Under the pieces are notes generated by a model that did not search any database, had not been told where the DNA came from, and saw only the letters and a list, made by a program, of their open reading frames with translations. The position numbers were made by a program, and so were the translations under genes. Below are positions 26,466 through 35,673 of a stretch of DNA of 64,000 nucleotides, piece after piece. Source of the DNA: Lachnospiraceae bacterium UBA3310 (GTDB taxonomy: Bacteria; Bacillota; Clostridia; Lachnospirales; Lachnospiraceae); assembly GCA_002361355.1 (NCBI GenBank), contig DESQ01000048.1, positions 1-64,000 of the forward strand, given 5' to 3'. Position 1 is the stretch's first letter. Every line of letters starts with the position of its first letter.

Positions 26466-27416
26466 TTATTTTATATAATAAGACGGATTCTCCCACTGTG
26501 CAGGATCCTGTCTGTGATGAAATTTCAAATAACACTTATACCGGAACAGCGCGGCATTATCCCTGAATTTCATAATTTTCAGGAACTTTCTTATATTGCT
26601 GAAACTGTCACTCAGTCTGATACAGTACTCGTTACTCTTCTTGAGCATCAACGGTTGAAAATTATATCGGTTTCCAAACAACTCCCGCATTAACAACAGA
26701 TCCGTGTAATAATCCCGGAACATGTCCAGATAAGAATGCGTGGAATTATAGTTGCTGCCGCTTTCCGACACGATATACCGGTAAACATACACGCTCTCCG
26801 GCAAAATGTGTTTCTTTCCTTTGCTCAGGGTATAGAAATACCATTTGATTTCCTCATTGTTCCGCGCCCCTTTCGCCAGATAAGCATTGGTCTCCCGATC
26901 CTGATAGAAAGTATTTCGCATCACGCCGTACATGACAAGTCCGTTGCCCGTTCTGAGATAATCACACAGCATATAATCCATGGGCTGTTTGCCGGCACCA
27001 TTATCCTTCGTGGTTCCCTCCTGCACATGGAAGAAGCGCATCCACGCCGACACACTGTAATACTCCTGATGTTCCTCCAGAAAATCCACCATTTTCTGAA
27101 AAGCGTTCACACCGTAAAGATAATCGTCCCCGGAAATGTTGGTCACATACTTACCCTTCGCCTGTAAAAACAAATCATACAGGTTGGCGCATAGCCCCAG
27201 ATTTTTCGGCCGGTTAACCACCTTCACCCTGTCCTCATATTTTGCCAGAATTTCCTCCGTTCCATCGGTGGAACAGTCATTTCCGACAATGATTTCATAC
27301 GGAAAATCCATCTGCTGGCTCAGAATGCTCTCTAAACATTCCTCAATGTACTGTTTATGATTATAAACCACAACGCAAATACTCAGCATTATTTCCGAAT
27401 TATCGGTTCCGTTCAT
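26466..27416 (-). CDS. Glycosyltransferase family 2
   Basis: A 316-residue GT-A enzyme. ICVVVYNHKQYIEECL at 13-28 begins the fold, GNDCSTDGTEE follows near 44, and the metal site is SGDDYLYG near 95. The rest is soluble and ends in HRQDPAQWENPSYYIK. The start overlaps the GT8 stop (ATGA), so both are translated together. It could start at ATG 27416 or at the internal ATG ahead of LSICVVV. The sugar is not readable. Confidence 0.8.
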   Translation of the reverse strand: MNGTDNSEIMLSICVVVYNHKQYIEECLESILSQQMDFPYEIIVGNDCSTDGTEEILAKYEDRVKVVNRPKNLGLCANLYDLFLQAKGKYVTNISGDDYLYGVNAFQKMVDFLEEHQEYYSVSAWMRFFHVQEGTTKDNGAGKQPMDYMLCDYLRTGNGLVMYGVMRNTFYQDRETNAYLAKGARNNEEIKWYFYTLSKGKKHILPESVYVYRYIVSESGSNYNSTHSYLDMFRDYYTDLLLMRELFGNRYNFQPLMLKKSNEYCIRLSDSFSNIRKFLKIMKFRDNAALFRYKCYLKFHHRQDPAQWENPSYYIK

Positions 27417-28549
27417 GATCTCTGCCTCCCTTTACCGCCCCGCACAGTCCTCACGCCGGCCGCCCACATACTCACGCGCCGCACAATCACCGAAAGTGCC
27501 GCCGACAGCGCCAGCATCCCGATCGTGATACCCGCCCACACAGACGCCTGCGCCATCCCGGCGCGCTTCGCAATTCCCATCAGCCAAATCCCTGCCGCCA
27601 GCATCAGAACCGCATACAACGCCAGCGTCATAAACAACAGATTTTTATACGTGATATTTTTCTTTAACGCTTCCGTTTCCGCCCGTTTTTTCCCGTATGT
27701 CTTCCACTGCTCCTCGAAATATGTTTTATAGTACGGGCTCTCCTGTGCATACTGCCACCATTTCGCGTAACCCGGCATCACATAGACCGGATTCCATGGC
27801 TTTTCCTTCTCCATCGTGGAGGAAAAGTGAAGGACTTTACAGGTCTTCTCGCACGCCATCAGATAATCAATGCCCATCGCTTCCATGGACTGACTGTTTT
27901 CCTCCACGCAGAGGCTGGCGGCGGGCAGAAATTTAATCCTGTCCCGAAACAAAATGCCAAAGGTCAGCTCCTGCTGGGAATGTCCAAATTCCCTCACAAC
28001 AAACTGATCCGTTTCCAAAATCCGGTCAAGGGTAAAATCACGCCGGATCGCCCGCACATCATAAACAGATACCACAAATGTCAAAAGATCCCCGCCAAGC
28101 TCCTTCATCAGCTCTCTATGGGCGGCCGGTTTGTGCGCCGCATCGGGGCAGGCGGCATAATAGCCTGTCAGATCCGTATCATAAAACTGCCGCAGTGACC
28201 CTGTCACGACGGCATCCGACTCTAACGCCAGGATTCTGTCCACATCGTCGGGAAGCAGTTCATGAAAAAGCCAGTAACACCCAAGCGTTCCAAGCGGCCA
28301 GTGGTCGGATGCGGAGACAATCTTTCCTCTCGCCATCTCCTCATCAAAATGCAGGATGGCAATATGTCCCTCATAGCGCTCCGCCAGCTCTCTCTCCACG
28401 ATGATATCCGTCTCTTCCAAATTCTCGGAGACAAGGTACAGATACACCTCCGAATCCGTATTTTGTTCAAAGAGAGACCGAATCACCGGATAGGCATAGT
28501 GAAAAACTCTTTTTGCAGTTGTCAGATAGACGTTCATTCTCTGTTTCAT
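27413..28549 (-). CDS. GT8-like glycosyltransferase with C-terminal membrane anchor
   Basis: A 378-residue protein. The N-terminal 280 residues have the GT8 order: MNVYLTTAKRVFHYAYP, VDRILALESDAVV as the DxD-like motif, and LGTLGCYWLFHELLP ahead of it. From about residue 295 two hydrophobic segments follow (LLFMTLALYAVLMLAAGIW and a second), ending in a basic tail. It is thus a membrane-bound sugar transferase. It is four-base coupled to the GT2 gene downstream and follows a GT-C-like gene. Confidence 0.68.
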   Translation of the reverse strand: MKQRMNVYLTTAKRVFHYAYPVIRSLFEQNTDSEVYLYLVSENLEETDIIVERELAERYEGHIAILHFDEEMARGKIVSASDHWPLGTLGCYWLFHELLPDDVDRILALESDAVVTGSLRQFYDTDLTGYYAACPDAAHKPAAHRELMKELGGDLLTFVVSVYDVRAIRRDFTLDRILETDQFVVREFGHSQQELTFGILFRDRIKFLPAASLCVEENSQSMEAMGIDYLMACEKTCKVLHFSSTMEKEKPWNPVYVMPGYAKWWQYAQESPYYKTYFEEQWKTYGKKRAETEALKKNITYKNLLFMTLALYAVLMLAAGIWLMGIAKRAGMAQASVWAGITIGMLALSAALSVIVRRVSMWAAGVRTVRGGKGRQRS

Positions 28550-28562
28550 ATGCTGCCCTGCC

Positions 28563-30110
28563 TCACTGCACAGCCCTCACCGCTTCCTCATGGCTGTCAA
28601 AAATATACATGCGATAATTCCCGGACTGATAAGCAATCTCCACCTGATCCAGCGCCGCCTTCATTGGGCACACCGCATACTCCTCATTGGTAAACAGAAG
28701 AAAAACCTTTCCCTCCGGTGTGTTGGTCTGATGTGCAGCATCCTGCAGCCACGGCGTAACGCTGTCCAGATCATACTGGTCGGACAGATCGTCCTCCCAA
28801 ACCCATACGTCGATCGTCCCGTCCGACAGTTCTGTCAGCACATTCCCGCTCCAGAAAGCGGCATATCCCGCATAAACGTCTTCTTCCGTCAGGTACGACA
28901 CGACAGGCCGAAGCTCCGCCGTCTTGTCAAGGCTGCCATAGCGGGCATATCTGGCCGCGCTGCTGATCAGGACACCACCGCCCAGAACAAGCGCCGTCCC
29001 CCATTTCAGATAGGGATTCCATTCTATATCAAACAGGTTCCACAGAATAATCGGAATGGCAAAAGTCATCGCCGCCATATTGTATCTGTCGGAATACAGC
29101 ATGTCCGTAAAAGTGTACATACAGAAAAAGATGCCGTACACGCACACAAAATACACTGTCAACAGCCATGTCCGGTCAGGCTCTCTCCATTTTTTCACCA
29201 GTATCCTGACCACGCAGACTGCCATGACAAGCGCGAGCACACAGCTAAAGGCGCTGGCTGCCGGCGTGGGTTCATTGTCTCCGTAAGAATAGCCGAAGGC
29301 GCGGAGCGTTCCGAACAATAGATTGTAGAAGCCATCCATGGATATCCGGAAAGACAGTCCCTTCCATGTATCGAAATGGCAGATACCCGCCAATACTTTC
29401 GAGTTAACGAGATAACCGACGCCGGAAGCGACAACCCCCGCCGCAGAACAGACCAGATATCCCGACGGTTTTCTCTGTATGAACGCCATCAGGACTGTCG
29501 CCGCAAAGAGCGGCATATACAGCGCCACGACATGTCTCGCCCCTCCGAGGCCTGCCATAAAGGCAAGACCCACTGTAAGCACAAGCAAAAGTCCTTTCAT
29601 CCGCGCCGAGGCATGGGCATAGTGGAAAGTAAGCCCCACCGCAAGGAAGGAAATACTGATAAACGACGCATACAGAAGCGCCAGCAGTACATATTCAAAA
29701 TAGCCGTCGGAAATTGGCAAAAGCAGAAAAATGGCGGAAACTGCATAGATCCTGTCACAGTCCATCTGGTGAATCATATAGAAGTAGCTGACAAGCATCA
29801 GCAGATAAGAGACGATACAGGTCGCAGCCCTGACCATCGTCCAGTCATGAAAAAAATGAAAAAAGAAAGCATAAAATATGTGTATATTCAACACTCTGAG
29901 CTCTGTCGAATAAAACCAGTTCCCGGAAACCAGCGCATGTTCCTCGTTTAAAAGCCTTGCTAAAAGCATTTCACTGGAAATGTCCGAATCCGTCAGGGCA
30001 TCTCCGTGAACCCACATGTAGACGGAAAGAAAGCAGAACAGTCCGATCAGACAGACCCACGGCAGTGCTTTGATCCCTTTATTTAACATCTTATCTGCTT
30101 CCTGCTTCAT
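28563..30110 (-). CDS. Multi-pass membrane protein, GT-C-like glycosyltransferase
   Basis: A 515-residue protein with about eleven hydrophobic segments. The first large extracellular loop has HGDALTDSDISSEMLLARLL, rich in acids as in GT-C enzymes. A soluble C-terminal domain starts near residue 400 and ends with NYRMYIFDSHEEA. GAGGAG lies eight bases before ATG 30110. It resembles the genes at 12238 and 50417 in layout, not in close sequence. Probable role: transfer of a lipid-linked sugar outside the membrane. Confidence 0.58.
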   Translation of the reverse strand: MKQEADKMLNKGIKALPWVCLIGLFCFLSVYMWVHGDALTDSDISSEMLLARLLNEEHALVSGNWFYSTELRVLNIHIFYAFFFHFFHDWTMVRAATCIVSYLLMLVSYFYMIHQMDCDRIYAVSAIFLLLPISDGYFEYVLLALLYASFISISFLAVGLTFHYAHASARMKGLLLVLTVGLAFMAGLGGARHVVALYMPLFAATVLMAFIQRKPSGYLVCSAAGVVASGVGYLVNSKVLAGICHFDTWKGLSFRISMDGFYNLLFGTLRAFGYSYGDNEPTPAASAFSCVLALVMAVCVVRILVKKWREPDRTWLLTVYFVCVYGIFFCMYTFTDMLYSDRYNMAAMTFAIPIILWNLFDIEWNPYLKWGTALVLGGGVLISSAARYARYGSLDKTAELRPVVSYLTEEDVYAGYAAFWSGNVLTELSDGTIDVWVWEDDLSDQYDLDSVTPWLQDAAHQTNTPEGKVFLLFTNEEYAVCPMKAALDQVEIAYQSGNYRMYIFDSHEEAVRAVQ

Positions 30111-30157
30111 ACAAAGCGCTCCTCATTACCGCTCACATCCGCTGTTGACGCCAAACG

Positions 30158-30688
30158 CTATACGCCTGTCCCATACAAATCCGCCGCAACCTGATCCCAC
30201 TCTCCGCGCGCCCGCAGCATCGCGCAGATCACATCCCGCACGGCGCCGCTTCCGCCCTTTACCTGCGCCACATAATCCGCACACGCCTTCACTTCCTCAC
30301 AGGCATCCGCCGGACATCCCACAAAACCGCACAGCCTCATGGGCGCAAAATCGTTCAGATCATCGCCGATATAGCCGACCTCCTCTTTCGTCAACCCGTT
30401 TACTGTCATAAAGTCCGCAAGATACGCGGACTTATCCTTAATATTCTGCACAATATAGTCAAATTTCATCTCCTGCATTCTGCGGGTGGTCGCCTGACAT
30501 TCCCTGCCGGTCAGCACCATAAGCCTGATCCCAACCTGATGCGCCGCGAAATACCCCGCCGCATCCTTCGTGCAGAATTTTTTCAGTTCATTGCCGTGTT
30601 CATCATAGTAGATTCCCGCATCCGTCATGGTGCCGTCCACGTCGATCACAAGAAATTTGATTTTGCTTAAGCGTTCCCTGTCCAGCAT
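30158..30688 (-). CDS. KdsC-like HAD phosphatase
   Basis: A 176-residue HAD enzyme without a cap domain. The nucleophile motif VIDVDGTMTDAG has Asp 16 and Asp 18, LTGRECQ is motif II, and IGDDLNDF carries the last metal acids. This is the compact type of KdsC (Kdo-8-phosphate phosphatase) and of phosphatases used in nonulosonate and related keto-sugar synthesis. It lies directly downstream of the aldolase fusion and the CMP-sugar synthetase, so it probably dephosphorylates the keto-sugar acid phosphate. Confidence 0.82.
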   Translation of the reverse strand: MLDRERLSKIKFLVIDVDGTMTDAGIYYDEHGNELKKFCTKDAAGYFAAHQVGIRLMVLTGRECQATTRRMQEMKFDYIVQNIKDKSAYLADFMTVNGLTKEEVGYIGDDLNDFAPMRLCGFVGCPADACEEVKACADYVAQVKGGSGAVRDVICAMLRARGEWDQVAADLYGTGV

Positions 30689-30713
30689 CGGATTCCTCCC
30701 ACTTTACCACACT

Positions 30714-32285
30714 TCATCCATTATATAGGGAATCCGTTAAAAACACAACCTCTATCTGCTTTCGTATATTCGCAACATGCGCGCGGTTTCTGATGTTTTC
30801 CTCCGTCCCCTTGGTGTGCTGGCTCGCCATATAAGAGGTGACATAGTTGCCGCCCTCCTTCTGATAGCCGTCAAACCCCGCCACATACACCTGTTTCGAC
30901 TCCAGTCTGATCAGAAGTTTCATCAGCATAATGACACAGTTGTCACAAACGCCCGTCTCACTGAAACTGAGATCGGCATAGTTGAGCACATGCGGTTCCT
31001 CACACACATCTGTCAGGTTGGAAGTGATCAGCACCGTGCTGTCCTGTCTCTTCTCCTCCAGGGCGTCATAGCGCATGGCATTGGAACAGAAAATATAGTC
31101 CGCGGCAAAGTCTGCCGGTGCAAAGTTCGCGGCAAACACCACCGGCGACTCCTCCCTGATGAAGGTCTCGATTTCCTCCCGGTGCTTAAGGATGCTGGCG
31201 CCCGGCGCCAAAATCAATATCTTTTTCCCCCTCAGTTTTTCCTTAAGCGTCTCAATCAGCGCCGAGTCGTCCACCTCATGATTCTGGAATTTCCGGTACA
31301 GTTCCTCAATATACGCCTCATCGTAGGCAGTTTTCTTGTTCTCCTCAATCCCCGCAAGAATCTGGTTGATCTGCTTGGCTCTGAGACGCCCCTTGCCGAT
31401 CAGGTACTCCGCATAATTCCTGTGCAGGTTAAACTTGGCGGAAAGGGCATAGGGCGTGCTGTACCCCCACGGCTCAATCTGTTTCAACTGTACGATATGA
31501 TCGTCAATTCCGTCCAGCACGGGATTCACATCATAGACAGACCCCTGCGTCTTGTTCATGTAATCCATGATCAGTTCCATGCAGAGATTTCCCGGCGTCC
31601 TTCCCATGCCCAGCATGGAAGCGTCGATCACGCTTTTTCTCTCGCTCGCCTTCATGGCAATAAACTCCTGCGCCAGCGAGTAGGACAGCGCCAGATTCTC
31701 ATGCAGATGCAGGCCGATCACGATGGATTTATCCAGATTGTGCTCCACAAGAGAGTAAATGCGCAGCAGATCCGATTTCATCATAGAGCCGAAGGTGTCC
31801 ACTATGGAAAAGGCATAGGGCTGAATCTTGTTCACCTTTGCCAGCAGTTCCAGTATCATCTCGTCGGAATATCCCATGATATTGATGGGGTTGCAGAACA
31901 CCTTGTAACCCTTGTTCTTTGCCCTCCCGATAAAAACAAGGCCCTCGTCGATATCATAGTCATGGAATGTCACACGAATGGCGTCAATGGTTCTGCCGTC
32001 GTAATCTTCCAGCTTGTCAATATCGTACCTGTTGTGCAGCGCCATGGCGGTAAACAGCGTATTGCCTTTCTTTTCCGGCAGTATGGGGATCATTTCACCG
32101 CAATTATTGTACAGTGTCTTATCCCTGTCATACTCGCAGTTTCGTAAGAAACCGATCTCCACATAGTCCACCTGCGACTCCACAAGCTGTCTGATAATGC
32201 TGCGGATCGTATGATAGCCGAAATTCCAGTCGTTGATATACCCGCCGTCCCGGAGGGTGCAGTCCAGTAATTTAATGTTTTTCAT
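30714..32285 (-). CDS. DRE-TIM aldolase fused to a C-terminal MptE/DUF115-like domain
   Basis: Residues 1-300 are an HMGL-like (DRE-TIM) metallolyase/aldolase: LLDCTLRDGGY near 6-16, HLHEN near 193-197 and LGMGRTPGN. Such enzymes bind a divalent metal and act on 2-keto acids, as 4-hydroxy-2-oxovalerate aldolase does. Residues about 354-523 form a second domain with ILILAPGASI, VVFAANF and VYVAGFDGY, which resembles DUF115/MptE-like or GT42-like folds. Neighbours are a CMP-sugar synthetase (two bases away) and a KdsC-like phosphatase. This suggests it makes a keto-acid sugar. The C-terminal assignment is tentative. Confidence 0.7.
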   Translation of the reverse strand: MKNIKLLDCTLRDGGYINDWNFGYHTIRSIIRQLVESQVDYVEIGFLRNCEYDRDKTLYNNCGEMIPILPEKKGNTLFTAMALHNRYDIDKLEDYDGRTIDAIRVTFHDYDIDEGLVFIGRAKNKGYKVFCNPINIMGYSDEMILELLAKVNKIQPYAFSIVDTFGSMMKSDLLRIYSLVEHNLDKSIVIGLHLHENLALSYSLAQEFIAMKASERKSVIDASMLGMGRTPGNLCMELIMDYMNKTQGSVYDVNPVLDGIDDHIVQLKQIEPWGYSTPYALSAKFNLHRNYAEYLIGKGRLRAKQINQILAGIEENKKTAYDEAYIEELYRKFQNHEVDDSALIETLKEKLRGKKILILAPGASILKHREEIETFIREESPVVFAANFAPADFAADYIFCSNAMRYDALEEKRQDSTVLITSNLTDVCEEPHVLNYADLSFSETGVCDNCVIMLMKLLIRLESKQVYVAGFDGYQKEGGNYVTSYMASQHTKGTEENIRNRAHVANIRKQIEVVFLTDSLYNG

Positions 32286-32287
32286 AG

Positions 32288-32968
32288 TTACCTCGTCGGG
32301 TTAGGATCTTTCATCGCGTAAAGCGCCTTCGCCATCTCATAGTCATACAGATCGTCAATATCCGCCGCCTCGCGCTTATTGATCACAAGCTGATAATATT
32401 TCGGGCCATAGTTGTAATGCCACTCCCGCACCTTCTCTGTAGGCGCAAGATCTATCCCGTTCGTGAAATGGTACATCATGGGCAGTTGTTCGGAATTTTT
32501 ATGCTCCAGTCCCATCTTGAAATTCAGAGGCCCGTTATCATCCATCAGATAAGTCTGGTACGGGGATACCGTGATCAGGGAATCATAACCCTCCTTCAGT
32601 TTCTCGAAATATACCTTGATCGCTTTCTCATACAAATAAGGCTCTACACAGGGAGAGGTCGCGCAGGCATACAGGAGATGGTCTCCCTCGATGGTATCGC
32701 ACAGATACTCCAGAAACATGCCGAAAGGCACCGACTCATCCGCGTACTTCTGCGGCCGCTTAATCGCTTTCACGCCGCATTTCTCTCCGATGGCAAGCAT
32801 CTCGTCGGAATCGGAAGACACAATGATCTCATGAAGCCCCTTCACCTGCTTCAACTGCTCAATCTTGTGCTGCAGCAAATTGGAATTGCCAAAAGGCAAT
32901 ATGTTCTTGTTTGGCAGCCTGGAACTGTTCCCCTTTACCGGTACCACTGCTGTAATCTTGTCACTCAT
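32288..32968 (-). CDS. CMP-sugar synthetase (acylneuraminate cytidylyltransferase family)
   Basis: About 226 residues from ATG 32968, chosen because AGGAGG lies eight bases upstream; ATG 32986 is also in frame. The N-terminus AVVPVKGNSSRLPNKNI is the NeuA/KdsB-type CTP-binding loop, and the middle has CATSPCVEPY and SLITVSPY. These enzymes activate a keto-acid sugar (sialic acid, Kdo, legionaminic acid) to the CMP form. It sits between the aldolase fusion and a transferase with RPHPGE, which fits synthesis, activation and transfer of one keto sugar. Confidence 0.83.
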   Translation of the reverse strand: MSDKITAVVPVKGNSSRLPNKNILPFGNSNLLQHKIEQLKQVKGLHEIIVSSDSDEMLAIGEKCGVKAIKRPQKYADESVPFGMFLEYLCDTIEGDHLLYACATSPCVEPYLYEKAIKVYFEKLKEGYDSLITVSPYQTYLMDDNGPLNFKMGLEHKNSEQLPMMYHFTNGIDLAPTEKVREWHYNYGPKYYQLVINKREAADIDDLYDYEMAKALYAMKDPNPTR

Positions 32969-32982
32969 CTCATTTTCCTCCT

Positions 32983-34377
32983 TCATATATCTCTTTCTCT
33001 CTTTTTCTCCAACTCTCCCGCGATCTTTGCAATGATCGCCGCGATCTCTTCGTCGCTCGTCTTCTCAAAGTCATTGGCAATCTGTTCCAACTCTCTTCTT
33101 TTGCTGCGCTTTGCCTCCAGCCACTTCCATTTTGGCTTGTCACTCTCAAGCATGGTCAGATATGCGTTATAGAGAGGCGTGATTTTTGTCAACGCTTTTG
33201 TCAGTTTTTCCGCCGGCCCCATCTTGTGATAATATGCCTTCAACTGCTCTTTCGTCAAGTTATAGTAGGGGTCTTGCAAAACATCCGCCGCCATATCCGC
33301 GAACTTCACATAGCTCGGCTTCTCCCAGTCGATGGTGTACACCTCGTCAATCAGCTTCTCGCTGACAGGAAAAGGTCTGTCATCCTCGTGGGTCGTCTTC
33401 TCAAAATCCGAAAATTCGGAAATCTTATCCGCCTCCTTCAAAAAAGCAAGCTCATAGTCCGAAGGCACCGCCACTGGAAAGAGCAGATAACACATCTTTT
33501 TCCCGAAAAACGCCTCCACAAACGTGGAACTGTTGCCCGTATAGACCTTATCGCTGATGAGAATCCACTGTTTGACGGACAGATCACCGATCACCTTAAA
33601 ATTGGAATATCTCTGCGCCATTTCCTCCGCCTGCGCGCTCTCCTCACCGGGATGGGGCCTGTAGACAAACACAATGTCCTCCCGCTTCTCACAGATCCGC
33701 CCCATCCAGTCCAGAATAATCTTCTTGGAGGGAAGCATGCAGTCCTGATAATAATAACGCCAGCCCTCCCCAAACCGCTTACACATCTCCGCCAGATACG
33801 GCTCGGTATGGTGATCGGAAAAATAGGGGGAAACAAAGAGGAAAATCTTCTTATCCGCTGGAATACCGTAATCTTTCAGCACATCTTCCTTGGAACGGTA
33901 GTACCCCCGCAGTTCCTCCCGCAGAAAATCCATCCCCACATGCCCGACTAACTTCACCTTCTTCGGATCCATCTTTGCCACTTCCAGCATGCGCTTCTTG
34001 TTCATCTCGCCCCAGGAGACGCGGACGACATCCTTCGCGACTCCCGAATAATTCTTATATGCCTTTGTGTCCTTCTCATCCATGGGAAACACGATGTTTT
34101 CCCACTGCATATCAATCAGCTTGTCAAACTTGACGAAATTCTTCGTGTGCCATTCAATAGAACTGTTCTGGTAACATGCCATGGTCACTACCACTTTCGT
34201 GTGATAGATAGGGCGCATCGCCTTCAACGCCTCCGCATCTTCAATGTGGATAATTTTCGTCCGATAGCCTCTGCGATCCAATTCGTATTTTATCAGGCAC
34301 AAATTTTCCAGTTCCCTGACCTTATGCTCATAGATAAACAGGAAATCCAGTTCCTCTACTTTGTACTTAACCCTCAT
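32983..34377 (-). CDS. GT-B transferase with RPHPGE motif, probable CMP-sugar user
   Basis: A 464-residue soluble protein. FVYRPHPGEES near 237-247 and YTGNSSTFVEAFFGK further on are the motif pair seen in surface carbohydrate enzymes that use CMP- or CDP-linked donors (Kdo transferases of the KpsC/KpsS kind, CDP-glycerol transferases and some sialyltransferases). It overlaps the GT4 gene by four bases and is followed by the CMP-sugar synthetase, so a CMP-keto sugar is the likely donor. The C-terminal 80 residues are highly charged and helical. Confidence 0.65.
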   Translation of the reverse strand: MRVKYKVEELDFLFIYEHKVRELENLCLIKYELDRRGYRTKIIHIEDAEALKAMRPIYHTKVVVTMACYQNSSIEWHTKNFVKFDKLIDMQWENIVFPMDEKDTKAYKNYSGVAKDVVRVSWGEMNKKRMLEVAKMDPKKVKLVGHVGMDFLREELRGYYRSKEDVLKDYGIPADKKIFLFVSPYFSDHHTEPYLAEMCKRFGEGWRYYYQDCMLPSKKIILDWMGRICEKREDIVFVYRPHPGEESAQAEEMAQRYSNFKVIGDLSVKQWILISDKVYTGNSSTFVEAFFGKKMCYLLFPVAVPSDYELAFLKEADKISEFSDFEKTTHEDDRPFPVSEKLIDEVYTIDWEKPSYVKFADMAADVLQDPYYNLTKEQLKAYYHKMGPAEKLTKALTKITPLYNAYLTMLESDKPKWKWLEAKRSKRRELEQIANDFEKTSDEEIAAIIAKIAGELEKKRERDI

Positions 34378-35654
34378 AATTTTGCCAACTCCTCCGCAAA
34401 CGCGCTGAAATTTCGTTTTTCGTTAAATTTTTCTTCAAAGATTTCGATTGACCTTTCACACATCTGAAAGTAGGCGTCCGTGCCAAAGCACTCCGCCATC
34501 CGCTCAACGGCCCGTGCGGTCTCCTCCGCGGACGGGTTCTGCGCCAACAGGATGCCATTGTCCGCCACCATCTGCGGCAGTTCTCCCACCGCCGTAGCGA
34601 TCACGGGTACGCCGAAGGAAAGCGCCTCCTGCACCGCTACCGGCGAGCCTCCCTCGCTCTGCGTTGTGGTGATCAGGCAGCCTACATAGTGCGTCCTGTA
34701 ATACTCGATGACCTCTGTATTAAGCATCGCCCCTGCAAATTCATATCGGATATTTTCCTTGCCGGCAAGCCTGCTCTGCGCCAATTCCTGCATTTCGCCA
34801 AGGTTTCCTCCGCCGCCGATATGCACCCAGCGCACATTCGCCGCTGTCACACCGGCAAGTCCGCCAATCATCCGGTCAATCCGTTTTACATGACTGGTAT
34901 CGGAGCAGCTTAAAAGCAGGAACTCCATACCTTCGCGATATCCCGCTCTCCTGTCTTTCCCTGTCACGCCGCGATCCGGCACGCCCAGCCTGTACAGGGG
35001 ATATTTTTCTGTGCCCGTCAGCCGGTATCTTTTGAGGTAGTAGTCTTTGGCAAACTGCGCCGCAAAAACCAGCCGCACAAGCCCTGCGTCCGTCTGGGGC
35101 TTAAAAAACTGTCTGCCGTAGAGTTCTCTCTCGTCGTACAGTTCATATCCGTGGGTTCTCGCCACAATCCGGATTTTCGGAAATTTCCGTCGGTGCATGG
35201 TCAGCCCGAAACATTTATAATCAAACCAGTAAAAGTAAAAGAGCGCCTGCGTATCCTTCGTCAGAGAAATCTTTTTCTTTAATCTGCGGTAAAAGGTCTC
35301 CGCCGCCGCGCCGAACATCAACGCCCTGTACACCCTCTGCGGCATCCTCTCCCCACTCTTTACAATCGAGACAAGCTCTGTGTAACAATCCTTTTCCAAA
35401 AGAAACCGGAACAGGGAAAAAACTTTCTCTACAATGCCCTGTCTCGTCGGAATGATGCATGCCTCGATGCCCTTCTCCCTGACAGCCTCCTCCGACCGCA
35501 GTTTGGCTGTTTCCGTCACCTCGGCGGCAATGACCGACACATGAAAATGTTCGCACAGATAAGGGTATTCCGGCCCCACAAAGGAATCCTCCAGATGCCC
35601 GTAGGGGAAATCCTGCGTGATGAGGTATAAGTCAGGTTTTCTGTCTTGTCCCAT
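34374..35654 (-). CDS. Glycosyltransferase family 4
   Basis: About 426 residues from ATG 35654, which has AGAGGAG nine bases upstream; ATG 35690 would extend back into the AsnB-like gene. The donor domain shows FLLLSCSDTSHVKRIDRM, FAGAMLNTEVIEYY and TTQSEGGSPVAVQEALSFGVPVIAT, the usual GT4 EX7E block. The N-terminus has LYLITQDFPYG for the acceptor side. No membrane segments. Retaining sugar transfer on the cytosolic face is expected. Confidence 0.82.
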   Translation of the reverse strand: MGQDRKPDLYLITQDFPYGHLEDSFVGPEYPYLCEHFHVSVIAAEVTETAKLRSEEAVREKGIEACIIPTRQGIVEKVFSLFRFLLEKDCYTELVSIVKSGERMPQRVYRALMFGAAAETFYRRLKKKISLTKDTQALFYFYWFDYKCFGLTMHRRKFPKIRIVARTHGYELYDERELYGRQFFKPQTDAGLVRLVFAAQFAKDYYLKRYRLTGTEKYPLYRLGVPDRGVTGKDRRAGYREGMEFLLLSCSDTSHVKRIDRMIGGLAGVTAANVRWVHIGGGGNLGEMQELAQSRLAGKENIRYEFAGAMLNTEVIEYYRTHYVGCLITTTQSEGGSPVAVQEALSFGVPVIATAVGELPQMVADNGILLAQNPSAEETARAVERMAECFGTDAYFQMCERSIEIFEEKFNEKRNFSAFAEELAKL

Positions 35655-35673
35655 TTCCTGCAGCTCCTCTCTG

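Noticed and set aside
30777..32147. 456-codon open frame on the plus strand opposite the aldolase gene
   Set aside because: It mirrors the GC-rich codons of a clearly coding minus-strand gene; the translation has no recognisable motif and no ribosome site fits its start.
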